A DNA stretch of 43,232 nucleotides from Ferruginibacter sp. (GCA_025963635.1 JAOQAK010000084.1:1-43232); one strand, 5' to 3'. Positions 7,818 to 17,990 are shown, numbered from the stretch's first letter. Notes: a model not told the origin generated them from the sequence alone. Numbers and translations: made by a program.

Positions 7818-9664
7818 TCATAAAAAAAATATATCAACTCGTTATTTTACAAAGCATTTTGTGCAACGCCGTTTTACATGCACAGGACACCATTCGATAC
7901 ACCGGCTCAACCCTTTCTAATGTGGATTACCACCATGGGCAGTTGCCATTGGCAATGGGGGTGCACAATGTCCAGGTATTGCGTGCCAATAGAAGTGATA
8001 CCAGTGAGGTGTCGGGGTTTGGCTGGACATACAATCACGCTTCCATGCTCGCTTATTGGAACAATACTTTTTACCTTGAATATTTAAGTAATCCTGTTGG
8101 AGAACATCAGCCTCCCGGGCAAACATTGCTGGTTACTTCCAAAGATGGCTATCATTGGAACCATCCTGTTATCATTTTTCCACCCTATAAAATTCCGGAC
8201 GGAACTGTAAAGGATGGTCAAAAAGACAGTGCTAAAAATCTTTTTGCCGTGATGCATCAGCGAATAGGATTTTTTACTGCGAAGAATAAAAAACTATTGG
8301 CTCTGGCATACTATGGAATGGTGATTGCACCACACGATGATCCGAATGATGGTAACGGAATTGGCAGGGTTGTAAGGGAGATCAAAGCTGACGGAAGTTT
8401 TGGGCCAATCTATTTCCTGCGCTATAACCATGCTTTCAATGAAAAGAATACCAACTATCCTTTTTATAAAACAGGTACAGACAAAGGCTTTGTAGCTGCC
8501 TGTGATGAGTTACTGACAACTCCCTTGCAAATGCAGCAAATGGTGGAAGAGGCGGACAGGAACGATCCGTTGATACCGCTCAAAAAAGACTACAAGGCAT
8601 TTAATTATTATCGTTTACCCGGCGGAAAAGTAGTGGGCCTCTGGAAATATGCACTTACCAGCATCAGTACCAACAATGGGAAAACATGGGTTTACAATCC
8701 CACAAGGGCGCCTGGTTTTGTAAATGCCAATGCTAAAATTTGGGGACAGCAAACCGCTGATGGAAAATATGCAACGGTATACAATCCTTCCGAATTTCGT
8801 TGGCCGCTGGCCCTTTCCGTTAGTAATGATGGACTCAGATATGAAAACCTTTTGTTGGTAAACGGCGAAATTACGTCTATGCGGTATGGTGGTGCATACA
8901 AATCCTACGGCCCACAATACGTACGCGGCATACAGGAGATGGATGGCCGGCCACCCGGTAACAATATGTGGGTTACCTATAGCATGAACAAGGAAGATAT
9001 TTGGGTTTCATCAATCGATATACCGGTAAGAGACAAAGCCACTGACCAGGCGAATGATGTATTTAGCAGCATGAAGGATGGTGCGGAGCTGAAAGACTGG
9101 AATATATACAGTCCTTTATGGTGCCCGGTTTCCATTGAAAAATCCGGCGATGGAAATAAGGCATTGTCATTAAAAGACAGCGATCCTTTCGACTATGCAA
9201 AGGCAGAGCGATTATTTCCAAACACAAAAAGGCTGGTAACGGAATTTTCAGTACTTCCTGCTCAAAATGATCGTGGCTTGTTGGAAATAGAACTAATGGA
9301 TGCAAAAGGGACCCCCTGCATCCGTCTTTCGTTTGATAGTACCGGTTATATCATCACCAAGGCAGGCTATCGAAATAAGAACCTTGCAGCTTATAAAGTA
9401 GGAGAACTGTATGATATAAAGATCGAATTAAATACTTCCACCAGGTTCTATACTGTGACGGTTAATGGAAAAAACACGGGTAGTAATATTTGTTTTGCCC
9501 CGGTGCAATCTGTTGAGCGCATTGCCTTCCGGACCGGCAGCATAAGACGTTTTCCGGATGCTGATACGCCCACTGATCAAACATATGATTTGCCCGCAGC
9601 CGGTAACAGGGACAAAGAAGCTGCCTATCAAATCAAATATTTAAAAACAAGCTGTTCAAAATAG
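7814..9664 (+). CDS. Secreted sialidase-like beta-propeller protein; candidate GH143-like Dha hydrolase
   Basis: A secreted (signal peptide ~1-23, LHA-Q) propeller protein of 616 aa. Propeller-like strands run to about residue 410 with an Asp-box (STNNGKTW, near residue 280) and related repeats (TSKDGYHW, SNDGLRYE). Residues ~415-616 form a separate beta-sandwich, LamG/concanavalin-like. Automatic annotation would probably say exo-alpha-sialidase, but no FRIP motif is visible. It is coupled to GH43 upstream (4-bp overlap) and to an (alpha/alpha)6 hydrolase 3 bp downstream. That pair has the same fold order and summed size (~1128 aa) as the recalled bimodular RG-II enzyme BT1020, whose propeller half is the Dha hydrolase GH143. 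GH143-like activity is therefore a hypothesis. Alternatives are a GH33-like or a lyase propeller (PL/GH145 type). Confidence 0.6.
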   Translation: MIIKKIYQLVILQSILCNAVLHAQDTIRYTGSTLSNVDYHHGQLPLAMGVHNVQVLRANRSDTSEVSGFGWTYNHASMLAYWNNTFYLEYLSNPVGEHQPPGQTLLVTSKDGYHWNHPVIIFPPYKIPDGTVKDGQKDSAKNLFAVMHQRIGFFTAKNKKLLALAYYGMVIAPHDDPNDGNGIGRVVREIKADGSFGPIYFLRYNHAFNEKNTNYPFYKTGTDKGFVAACDELLTTPLQMQQMVEEADRNDPLIPLKKDYKAFNYYRLPGGKVVGLWKYALTSISTNNGKTWVYNPTRAPGFVNANAKIWGQQTADGKYATVYNPSEFRWPLALSVSNDGLRYENLLLVNGEITSMRYGGAYKSYGPQYVRGIQEMDGRPPGNNMWVTYSMNKEDIWVSSIDIPVRDKATDQANDVFSSMKDGAELKDWNIYSPLWCPVSIEKSGDGNKALSLKDSDPFDYAKAERLFPNTKRLVTEFSVLPAQNDRGLLEIELMDAKGTPCIRLSFDSTGYIITKAGYRNKNLAAYKVGELYDIKIELNTSTRFYTVTVNGKNTGSNICFAPVQSVERIAFRTGSIRRFPDADTPTDQTYDLPAAGNRDKEAAYQIKYLKTSCSK

Positions 9665-9667
9665 ACT

Positions 9668-11206
9668 ATGATAAAAACCGCTGTGATATTTCTTTTGGTT
9701 GTTTTAGTTACCCTGCCGGGCCTGGCCCAAACAAAGTCTTTACCCTCCGTATTAAAGGCCGATAGCTATAAACATTACGTTGATTATTTCAACGCGATGG
9801 AAGATGAAAATATTGTCGCGGCAATACCCAATGCGCAATCATGGCAATGGATGAAAAAAAATATTCCTTTGTTTGAGTGCCCACAACAGAATTTTGAAGA
9901 GATATTTTACTATCGCTGGTGGACATTGAGAAAACATCTTAAGAAAACCCCGGCCGGATTTGCATTTACAGAATTTCTGATCGATCGTTCTTATGCAGAT
10001 AAGTATAACCTGATCGCCTGTGCATTCGGCCATCATATCAATGAAGGCCGCTGGCTTCACAACCAGCAATACCTTGATGAATATATTAAAGTATGGTACA
10101 GGGGAAATGATGGCAAACCACTGAAAAAATTTCATGGTTTCAGCAGTTGGGCGCCGGATGCCATTTACAACCGGTACCTGGTAAATAAGGATAAAAATTA
10201 TCTGGTCAGCCTATTGCCAGATATGGAAGCCGATTACACTGTGTGGGAGCAGGAAAAGAAGTTGAAGACGGGATTGTTTTGGCAAACGGATGTGAAAGAT
10301 GGAATGGAAGAAACCATCAGCGGCGGCAGGAGAGAAAAAAATGCAAGACCTACCATCAATAGCTATATGTATGCTAATGCAACTGCCCTATCAAAAGTTG
10401 CCGCATTAAAAGGTGATATCGCTGTCAAAGAATTATTTCTGAAAAAGGCCGATACGATCAAACAACTGATCCTGCAAAAATTATGGAGCCCGGCCAGTTC
10501 GTTTTTTGAAACGAGAAAGGAAGGGGATACCCTGGCAAATGTGAAAGAAGAAATCGGCTATATTCCCTGGTACTTTAATTTGCCCGGCGAAGGTTATGAG
10601 AATGCATGGACAAACCTTATCAATAAAAACACTTTTTGTGCCCCGTTTGGTATCACTACAGCCGATAGGAGTCATCCCCAATTCAGAACCCACGGTTGCT
10701 GCAAGTGCGAATGGGATGGTGCCGTTTGGCCCTTTGCTACTTCGCAAACACTTACGGCCATGGCCAACCTGTTGAATAACTACCGGCAAACCGTAGTGGC
10801 AGACAGCAATTACTTCGACCTGCTGGAAACCTATGTAGAGTCGCAGTATTATCGCGGCCGTCCTTATATTGGCGAGTACCTCGATGAAAAAACCGGTTAC
10901 TGGCTGAAAGGAGATGAAGAAAGAAGTCGCTACTACAATCATTCTACTTTTAATGATTTAATTATCACCGGGTTGGTAGGACTGAGGCCCTCAGAAACCG
11001 ATGTGATTGAAGTAAATCCCTTGTTGCCCGCAGGTAGATGGGATTGGTTTTGCCTTGACAATGTTTTGTATCATGGAAAGATCATCACCATCATCTGGGA
11101 TAAAACCGGAACAAAATATAAGAAAGGAAAAGGATTGACTGTATGGTCGAATGGAAAAAAAATCGCTGTGGCAAACGAGTTGAGAAAAGTTACGGGCAAG
11201 ATATGA
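9668..11206 (+). CDS. Secreted (alpha/alpha)6-barrel glycosidase (MGH1-like); candidate GH142-like
   Basis: A secreted glycoside hydrolase with signal peptide 1-20 (PGLA-Q) and an alpha/alpha toroid of the GH63/MGH1-like type: NFEEIFYYRWWTLRKHLK near residue 75, FHGFSSWAPDAIYNRY near 155, NSYMYANATALSKVA near 235 and CKCEWDGAVWPFATSQTL near 350. Candidate catalytic acids lie in QTDVKDGMEE and GEYLDEKTG; the sequence alone does not decide. The start is 3 bp after the propeller gene, so the two are translated together. If the pair corresponds to BT1020, this protein is the beta-L-arabinofuranosidase (GH142) half that trims arabinose from RG-II chain D. The fold call is good; the GH142 assignment is tentative. 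Confidence 0.6.
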   Translation: MIKTAVIFLLVVLVTLPGLAQTKSLPSVLKADSYKHYVDYFNAMEDENIVAAIPNAQSWQWMKKNIPLFECPQQNFEEIFYYRWWTLRKHLKKTPAGFAFTEFLIDRSYADKYNLIACAFGHHINEGRWLHNQQYLDEYIKVWYRGNDGKPLKKFHGFSSWAPDAIYNRYLVNKDKNYLVSLLPDMEADYTVWEQEKKLKTGLFWQTDVKDGMEETISGGRREKNARPTINSYMYANATALSKVAALKGDIAVKELFLKKADTIKQLILQKLWSPASSFFETRKEGDTLANVKEEIGYIPWYFNLPGEGYENAWTNLINKNTFCAPFGITTADRSHPQFRTHGCCKCEWDGAVWPFATSQTLTAMANLLNNYRQTVVADSNYFDLLETYVESQYYRGRPYIGEYLDEKTGYWLKGDEERSRYYNHSTFNDLIITGLVGLRPSETDVIEVNPLLPAGRWDWFCLDNVLYHGKIITIIWDKTGTKYKKGKGLTVWSNGKKIAVANELRKVTGKI

Positions 11207-11282
11207 GGAGATGGCTGATGGCTGATTTTTTGATTTCTGATTTTTAAGACATCTTAAACGAGTCGATTTCTTAGCGAAAATC

Positions 11283-14057
11283 TTGATGAAAAATATTTAT
11301 TTCATATTATTCCTTTCTGTGTGTTTCATGCAAATGCATGCGCAGCAAACAGAAAAAATTTACCTGTCGGGTACTGGGAAGGATGATGCGAAATCATGGG
11401 AATTCTTTTGTACTGCCGGTATGAACTCGGGGAAATGTACAACGATCGCTGTGCCTTCCTGCTGGGAATTGCAAGATTTCGGCAAATACAATTATGGCTT
11501 TGACAAAGACAGTTTAAGAGGGAAGGAGCAGGGTTTGTATAAGTATAATTTTGATGTTCCCTCGAGCTGGCAGCATGAAAAAATCAGGATCGTTTTTGAA
11601 GGGTCAATGACTGATACAGAAGTGAAAATCAATGGTAAATCTGCCGGGGTTATCCACCAGGGGTCTTTCTACGCATTTAAATACGATATTACCCGGTTAC
11701 TCAAATTTGGGCAAAAGAACCTGCTGGAAGTAACCGTATCAAAACATTCCGCCAATGCTTCCGTAAATGCGGCAGAACGCAAAGCGGATTTTTGGATATT
11801 TGGGGGCATCTTCCGCCCGGTGTTTTTGGAAGCGTTGCCCGAAACTTTTATGGAAAGTATTGCAATCAATGCCAAAGCAGATGGCAGTTTCTCCACTTCC
11901 TTCCTAACCAATGGCACTGCTGACAAAGCTACGGTTCAAATTTACAATGCAGATGGATCATTACATGGAAAAGTGGTAACTGTTCAGATAAAATCAGGCA
12001 ATGTTTTTCTTTCAAACAAATTTTCAACACCAAAGTTGTGGAGTCCTGAATTCCCCAATTTATATAAGGCAGTATTCACCATCTATAAAAATGGAAAGTC
12101 ATTGCATACCCTGTCTCAAAAATTTGGCTTCAGAACTGTTGAAGTAAAGCAACGGGACGGTATATACGTAAACGGAGTAAAGGTGAAAATGAAAGGAGTA
12201 AACCGGCATTCCTTTTGGCCAACGAGTGGCCGCACCACTAGCAGGCAAATAAGTATTGAAGATGTTTTGCTGATGAAGAGCATGAATATGAACGCAGTGA
12301 GGATGAGCCACTATCCACCAGATGATCATTTCCTTGATGCATGCGACTCCCTTGGATTATTTGTAATGGATGAACTGGCTGGCTGGCATGGTAATTACGA
12401 TACGCCCACCGGGACAAAACTCGTAAAGGAGATGCTGGTACATGATGTAAATCATCCCTCGATTATTTTCTGGTCAAATGGAAATGAAGGCGGCCATAAC
12501 CTGGAACTGGATCATTTGTTCGGCGAGAATGATATTCAACATCGCCCCGTAGTGCATCCATGGCAATTGTTTGGTGGATTTGAAACACAACATTACAGGG
12601 AATACAATTACGGCATCGGCAATTATAACCATGGACATGATATTGTGATGCCCACCGAATTTTTGCACGGATTGTATGATGGCGGTCATGGCGCCGGACT
12701 GGAAGATTATTGGGAGGCAATGTGGAAAGACCCGCTGAGCGCAGGCGGCTTTTTATGGGATTTTGCAGATGCAGGCGTAGTGCGTACAGATAAAGGAGGA
12801 ATGATCGATACGGATGGAAACCATGGGGCAGACGGCATTGTAGGTCCATACCATGAGAAGGAAGGAAGTTATTTTGCCATTAAGGAAATATGGAGCCCGA
12901 TACATTTTGAACACCGGGAAATAACAGCCGCCTTTGACGGGGCATTTACGATTGAGAATCGTTATCATTTTACCAATTTGAATCAATGTAAGTTTAGCTG
13001 GAAGTTGGTTAAATTGAATTACACAGATACTGGCATCGTTTCTTCTATCAATGGCAAAACGATAGCCCCCAATGCAAAAGCAGGTGAAAAAGCATCATTG
13101 AAAATTTCACTGCCCAAACTATGGCAACAATATGATGTTTTATTGATTACTGTCACTGGTGTTGATGGCAAAGAAATATTTACCTGGAGTTTCCCAATCA
13201 CCCATCCTGCGGCTGTTGTAAAAGCAGCATTGAAATTTACCGGTAGCAAAAAAATCCAGTTAACAGAGAACGACTCGGCTTATTTAATCAGGTCGAATGG
13301 TGTAAGTATTGATATCAAGAAATCTTCCGGTCTCCTACTGAAAGTTGAAAATGACAAAGGAATTATTCCTTTTAACAATGGCCCTATTATCCAGGAAGGC
13401 ATAAGTAATTTCCAAAACTTTACTCACCGCTTTGAGGGTGAGCATCTAATCATCGAATCAACTTTTGATAAAAAGAAAAGTTATAATACACTGCAGTGGA
13501 CCATCTTTCCATCCGGTATAATTAGGATGCAGGTGAATTATTTTCCGGCAGAATATTTTACTTCTTTCATGGGAGTAAATTTTTCTTTCCCTGAAAAAGA
13601 AATGAAAGGAGTTCAATACATGGGCAACGGTCCAAACCGCGTATGGAAGAACCGTATGAAAGGAAACCAGTTTGGTACCTGGAATAAAACATACAACAAT
13701 ACCGAAACCGGTGAAGCCTGGGTGTATCCTGAGTTTAAAGGCTATCACAGTAATATGTACTGGTGCAAATTTTTAACAACGGGTCAGCCATTTACAGTAT
13801 ATACAGAAAACGAGGATTTGTTTTTCCGCTTGTTCACACCCGCCTGGAAAACGGATCAATGGCATAATTACGAGCCCACTTTTCCAACGGGTGATATCTC
13901 CTTTATGCAGGGCATTAGCAGCATCGGCACTAAAACACAAAGAAATGAAACCACCGGCCCAATGGGAATGAAAAATATTTTTTATGATTATGAAAAAGAT
14001 CCCGTGAGGGCATTGTCGCTGGTTTTATACTTTGATTTTTCGGCGAAAGATAAATAG
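11283..14057 (+). CDS. Secreted GH2 glycosidase (beta-galactosidase/beta-glucuronidase type)
   Basis: Retaining beta-glycosidase with signal peptide ~1-20 (MHA-Q), an N-terminal jelly roll (SCWELQDFGKYNYGFD, WIFGGIFRPVFLEA), an immunoglobulin-like domain, the TIM barrel (MKGVNRHSFWP, NMNAVRMSHYPPDDHFLD) and C-terminal sandwich domains. Acid/base is E402 (WSNGNEGGHN) and the probable nucleophile E459 (MPTEFLHG). At 924 aa it is normal for this class. It starts 76 bp after the barrel gene, with no strong hairpin between, so read-through is likely. RG-II chains carry beta-linked GlcA, GalA and Gal, so a beta-glucuronidase, beta-galacturonidase or beta-galactosidase role is possible; sequence alone does not separate these. 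Confidence 0.88.
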   Translation: MMKNIYFILFLSVCFMQMHAQQTEKIYLSGTGKDDAKSWEFFCTAGMNSGKCTTIAVPSCWELQDFGKYNYGFDKDSLRGKEQGLYKYNFDVPSSWQHEKIRIVFEGSMTDTEVKINGKSAGVIHQGSFYAFKYDITRLLKFGQKNLLEVTVSKHSANASVNAAERKADFWIFGGIFRPVFLEALPETFMESIAINAKADGSFSTSFLTNGTADKATVQIYNADGSLHGKVVTVQIKSGNVFLSNKFSTPKLWSPEFPNLYKAVFTIYKNGKSLHTLSQKFGFRTVEVKQRDGIYVNGVKVKMKGVNRHSFWPTSGRTTSRQISIEDVLLMKSMNMNAVRMSHYPPDDHFLDACDSLGLFVMDELAGWHGNYDTPTGTKLVKEMLVHDVNHPSIIFWSNGNEGGHNLELDHLFGENDIQHRPVVHPWQLFGGFETQHYREYNYGIGNYNHGHDIVMPTEFLHGLYDGGHGAGLEDYWEAMWKDPLSAGGFLWDFADAGVVRTDKGGMIDTDGNHGADGIVGPYHEKEGSYFAIKEIWSPIHFEHREITAAFDGAFTIENRYHFTNLNQCKFSWKLVKLNYTDTGIVSSINGKTIAPNAKAGEKASLKISLPKLWQQYDVLLITVTGVDGKEIFTWSFPITHPAAVVKAALKFTGSKKIQLTENDSAYLIRSNGVSIDIKKSSGLLLKVENDKGIIPFNNGPIIQEGISNFQNFTHRFEGEHLIIESTFDKKKSYNTLQWTIFPSGIIRMQVNYFPAEYFTSFMGVNFSFPEKEMKGVQYMGNGPNRVWKNRMKGNQFGTWNKTYNNTETGEAWVYPEFKGYHSNMYWCKFLTTGQPFTVYTENEDLFFRLFTPAWKTDQWHNYEPTFPTGDISFMQGISSIGTKTQRNETTGPMGMKNIFYDYEKDPVRALSLVLYFDFSAKDK

Positions 14058-14061
14058 TCCG

Positions 14062-14076
14062 GTGAACAGTGTTCAC
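14062..14076. promoter_or_regulatory. 15-bp inverted repeat between GH2 and the GH78 fusion gene
   Basis: GTGAACAGTGTTCAC is a near-perfect dyad (6-bp arms, 3-bp centre) directly after the GH2 stop and 74 bp before the next start. It could be a protein-binding site or a small mRNA hairpin. No second copy was noticed, so the role is open. Confidence 0.3.
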
Positions 14077-14149
14077 TAACCTAATAAACAAGACTGCAAT
14101 GTGAATGGAAGTTTAAACGGCAGTAGATACTATCACATTCAAAAAAATT

Positions 14150-17100
14150 ATGGTGAAAGAAAACATTCTATATAAATCACTTCTACTGATAATTTTATTT
14201 GCGAATATTTCTCCTGTTTTGTCTCAGGTAAAGGTGCACAACCTTCGTTGCGAGATGCTGGTGAATCCTTTAGGCGTCGATGTTGCTTCACCCCGTTTAA
14301 GCTGGGAAATAGAATCAGCTGAGCGAAATGTTCAGCAAACAACTTACCAGGTAATGGTAGCTTCCACAAAAGAAAAGCTTGCAAGGGGAGAGGCCGATTA
14401 TTGGAATTCGGGCAAGGTGAATGCAGACCAGTCGATCCATATTGAATATGCAGGCAAAAAATTAAACAGCCGGGCCGCTTGTTATTGGAAGGTGATCATT
14501 ACTACCAATAAAGGCACCGCGAATTCTTTGGAAACGGCATTCTGGACAACGGGTTTATTGGAGAAAAATGATTGGAAGGCAAAGTGGATCGGGTATGACC
14601 ATGGCGCTGCCTGGGACAGCATTTCACAATTTTCCAGGCTATCCGCAAGATATTTCCGGAAGCGGTTTCAATCAGCTTTGGGTATAAAAAGGGCATCTGT
14701 ATATATCGCAGGGTTGGGTTTATATGAATTATACATCAATGGTAAAAAAGCAAATCAAAACGCGGTACTGGTTCCTTCGCCTACTGATTATCGTAAATCA
14801 GTTTTGTACAATACTATTGATGTTACCAGCCAGGTAAAAGCCGGCGAAAACGTAATCGGAGCAGTATTGGGCAATGGCAGGTTTTTTACGATGCGGCAAA
14901 ATTATAAGCCTAAAAAAATAAACACTTTTGGTTACCCAAAAATGCTGTTGCAATTAGAGATAGAATATACTAATGGAAGCACCAAAACTATCGTTAGTAA
15001 TGCCAGTTGGAAATTTACTGCAGACGGTCCCATTCGTACAAATAACGAATACGACGGCGAAGAGTATGATGCCACAAAGGAGTTGGCAGGATGGAACTCC
15101 ACCGGCTTTGATGATGGTAAATGGAGCAGGCCCGAATTGGTGAAAGCTCCCGGTGGGATATTGGTTGCGCAAAAGAACGAGCCAATGAAAGTGATGAAGA
15201 TCATCAAGCCGGTATTGATAAAAAGGTTAAGGGATGAAAAATACATCCTCGATATGGGGCAAAATTTTTCAGGATGCTTACACATGAAGGTATCGGGTAA
15301 ACGTGGACAAAGAGTAACGTTTCGGTTTGGGGAAAGTCTTCAACCCACCGGCCAATTATATGTAGCCAATCTCAGGGATGCCAAAGTAACAGATGTGTAC
15401 ACGCTGAGAGGAGGCGCAGCAGAAAGTTGGCAGCCATCTTTTGTTTACCATGGTTTCCGTTATGTGGAGATCAGCAATTATCCCGGTATTCCTTCGATTG
15501 AAAATTTTGAGGGTCAAATGGTATATGATGACCTGCAGACAACCGGTAGTTTTGTAACCTCCAGCGAAACCATCAACCGTATATACCAAAATGCCTGGTG
15601 GGGAATCGCTTCCAACTACAAGGGGATGCCGATAGATTGCCCCCAACGCAATGAACGACAGCCATGGCTTGGCGATCGTGCAACCGGGTCAACCGGGGAG
15701 AGTTTTTTATTCGATAATGAAAAATTGTATGCTAAGTGGCTGGATGATATTGAGCAGTCGCAGACAACTGAAGGCGCCATCCCGGATGTAGCCCCTGCAT
15801 TTTGGAATTATTACAGCGACAATGTAACCTGGCCGGGAACCTATATCCTTGTAGCGAATATGCTCTACCGGCAGTTTGGAGACAAGCAATCCATCACCAA
15901 ACATTATCCATCAATGAAAAAATGGATGGACTATATGCGGGATAAATACCTGGTAAATGACATTCTTACCAAAGATAAATACGGGGATTGGTGCGTGCCA
16001 CCGGAATCTCTTGAAATGATCCGGTCAAAAGATAGCCTGCGAAATACCAATGGCGCATTGATGGCTACTGCATATTATTATCGGCTGCTACAGCACATGA
16101 AAGATTTTGCAGTACTGGCGGGAAAAGAAGCAGATGCGGAAAACTATAGTGCTCTGGCGGAAAAAATAAAACCGGCTTTCAATAAAAAATTCTTCAATTC
16201 TCAAAAAAACTATTACGATAACAATACCGTAACAGCCAATATTCTTCCGCTATACTTTGGTATGGTGCCGGAAGTCGTGGAGGAAAAAGTATTCAACAAT
16301 ATCTACAATAAAATAAAGATCGAAAATCACATGCATATCAGCACGGGTGTGATTGGCACGCAATGGTTAATGCGAGGTTTAACCGATCACGGTCGTTCCG
16401 ATATCGCGTATACAATGGCTTCGACTACATCTTACCCGAGCTGGGGATATATGGTAGAAAACGGCGCGACAACTATCTGGGAATTATGGAATGGAAATAC
16501 CGCCAATCCGCAAATGAATTCTCAGAATCACGTAATGCTTTTGGGCGATCTGTTGATCTGGTACTATGAAAATCTTGCGGGCATAAAGTCGGACGATAAA
16601 TCGGTTGCATTTAAAAAGATCATCATGAAGCCTGAAATAGTGGATGGACTCTATTTTGTAAATGCAAGTTATAAATCCACGTACGGAAATATAAAGAGCC
16701 ATTGGGTGAAAGACAGTGCCCGTAAAAACTTCAACTGGCAAATCACTATTCCCGCCAATACAAAAGCTATTATTTATATTCCTGCTTCATCCCTGGATGA
16801 TATTACAGAAAACGCTCAATCGGTTAAGGGTGCTAACGGGATTACATTCCTCAAAATGGAAGATGGCAATGCAGTTTTTGAAATTGGTTCTGGAAGTTAT
16901 TTTTTTGAGTCGGCTACTCCTTTTAAAAAGGGCATTGTAAAAGATGAATTTATTTTTAAAGAAGCTGCTTTCCCTGAAAGTCATGCCGCTACGATTGCTG
17001 AGACTCCCGGCGGCTTGATCGCGGCATGGTTTGGTGGAACTAAGGAAGGTAATAAAGATGTGTGCATCTGGACAAGCCACCTAATCAATGAACAATGGTC

Positions 17101-17968
17101 CGCCCCGGTAAAAGTGGCGGATGGAATAGTCAATGATACTCTACGATATGCCTGTTATAACCCGGTATTGATCCAGGTTCCAAATGGAGAGCTACTGCTG
17201 TTTTATAAGATCGGTCCTAATGTAGCAGGCTGGACGGGCTGGATGATGCGGTCTGCTGACGGCGGTAAAACATGGAGCCAACGGGAAGCCTTACCTGCAG
17301 GATTTCTTGGTCCTATAAAAAATAAACCGGTAATGATCGATGGAAAGCTGATCTGTCCTTCAAGCACTGAGAAAGATGGATGGAGAGTTCATTTTGAGAT
17401 CACTCCAGATCTTGGGAAAACATGGTCAAAATCAGATCCGATCAATGACGGAAAGATTATAAGCGCCATACAACCCAGTATATTAACCTATGCCGATGGC
17501 AGGATGCAGGTGGTATGCAGGAGCAAAAACAGGACCATCAATGAATCGTGGAGTACAGACGGTGGAAAAACATGGAGCCCGATGAAGGCTTCACAATTGC
17601 CCAATAACAACTCAGGCACGGATGCGGTAACACTTGCTGATGGGAGGCAATTGCTGGTCTATAATCATGTGAAGCCTGCACCAGAGCTTCCGAATGGAAA
17701 AGGAGCAAGAACTCCGTTGAATGTAGCAGTGTCAAAAGATGGCATCAACTGGGAAGCAGCACTGGTACTGGAAGATTCACCCATCAGCCAGTATTCTTAC
17801 CCATCCGTAATCCAGTCAAAAGACGGGATGGTACATATCGTGTATACATGGAGGAGAGAAAGGATAAAATACGTAAAGATAGACCCGGCCAAACTCGAGT
17901 TAAAACCTATCCTCAATGAAAAGTGGCCTGGCGTGGTAAATGTGGTAAATAAACCATCAGAAGATTAG
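14150..17968 (+). CDS. Bifunctional GH78 alpha-L-rhamnosidase fused to a sialidase-like propeller
   Basis: An exported two-enzyme fusion of 1272 aa. Residues ~1-25 are a signal peptide (PVLS-Q). Residues ~26-920 are a full GH78: N-terminal Fn3-like part (VHNLRCEMLVNPLGVDVASP), two beta domains (VYIAGLGLYELYINGK), then the (alpha/alpha)6 barrel with DCPQRNERQPWLGD (D496, general acid E502) and the base E778 in TTIWELWNG. Residues ~925-1272 are a BNR_2/sialidase-like domain with Asp boxes at about 1035 (SADGGKTW), 1085 (TPDLGKTW) and 1135 (STDGGKTW). A classic FRIP arginine motif is not visible. Such GH78 proteins normally end near residue 920. Rhamnose linked to Kdo is RG-II chain C, so the pair of activities could strip it in sequence; this is inference. 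The symporter gene follows by 22 bp. Confidence 0.9.
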   Translation: MVKENILYKSLLLIILFANISPVLSQVKVHNLRCEMLVNPLGVDVASPRLSWEIESAERNVQQTTYQVMVASTKEKLARGEADYWNSGKVNADQSIHIEYAGKKLNSRAACYWKVIITTNKGTANSLETAFWTTGLLEKNDWKAKWIGYDHGAAWDSISQFSRLSARYFRKRFQSALGIKRASVYIAGLGLYELYINGKKANQNAVLVPSPTDYRKSVLYNTIDVTSQVKAGENVIGAVLGNGRFFTMRQNYKPKKINTFGYPKMLLQLEIEYTNGSTKTIVSNASWKFTADGPIRTNNEYDGEEYDATKELAGWNSTGFDDGKWSRPELVKAPGGILVAQKNEPMKVMKIIKPVLIKRLRDEKYILDMGQNFSGCLHMKVSGKRGQRVTFRFGESLQPTGQLYVANLRDAKVTDVYTLRGGAAESWQPSFVYHGFRYVEISNYPGIPSIENFEGQMVYDDLQTTGSFVTSSETINRIYQNAWWGIASNYKGMPIDCPQRNERQPWLGDRATGSTGESFLFDNEKLYAKWLDDIEQSQTTEGAIPDVAPAFWNYYSDNVTWPGTYILVANMLYRQFGDKQSITKHYPSMKKWMDYMRDKYLVNDILTKDKYGDWCVPPESLEMIRSKDSLRNTNGALMATAYYYRLLQHMKDFAVLAGKEADAENYSALAEKIKPAFNKKFFNSQKNYYDNNTVTANILPLYFGMVPEVVEEKVFNNIYNKIKIENHMHISTGVIGTQWLMRGLTDHGRSDIAYTMASTTSYPSWGYMVENGATTIWELWNGNTANPQMNSQNHVMLLGDLLIWYYENLAGIKSDDKSVAFKKIIMKPEIVDGLYFVNASYKSTYGNIKSHWVKDSARKNFNWQITIPANTKAIIYIPASSLDDITENAQSVKGANGITFLKMEDGNAVFEIGSGSYFFESATPFKKGIVKDEFIFKEAAFPESHAATIAETPGGLIAAWFGGTKEGNKDVCIWTSHLINEQWSAPVKVADGIVNDTLRYACYNPVLIQVPNGELLLFYKIGPNVAGWTGWMMRSADGGKTWSQREALPAGFLGPIKNKPVMIDGKLICPSSTEKDGWRVHFEITPDLGKTWSKSDPINDGKIISAIQPSILTYADGRMQVVCRSKNRTINESWSTDGGKTWSPMKASQLPNNNSGTDAVTLADGRQLLVYNHVKPAPELPNGKGARTPLNVAVSKDGINWEAALVLEDSPISQYSYPSVIQSKDGMVHIVYTWRRERIKYVKIDPAKLELKPILNEKWPGVVNVVNKPSED

Positions 17969-17990
17969 GTAAAAAACAACGATTGCTACA

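Noticed and set aside
7814..9664. True sialidase (GH33) function for the propeller protein
   Set aside because: Only Asp-box-like motifs are visible, with no FRIP motif or arginine triad; a neutral sialidase-like label is safer.
10481..10942. 153-codon minus-strand open frame
   Set aside because: It lies wholly inside the (alpha/alpha)6 hydrolase gene on the opposite strand, with no family features; a shadow frame. The other minus-strand frames, such as 371-967, were rejected likewise.
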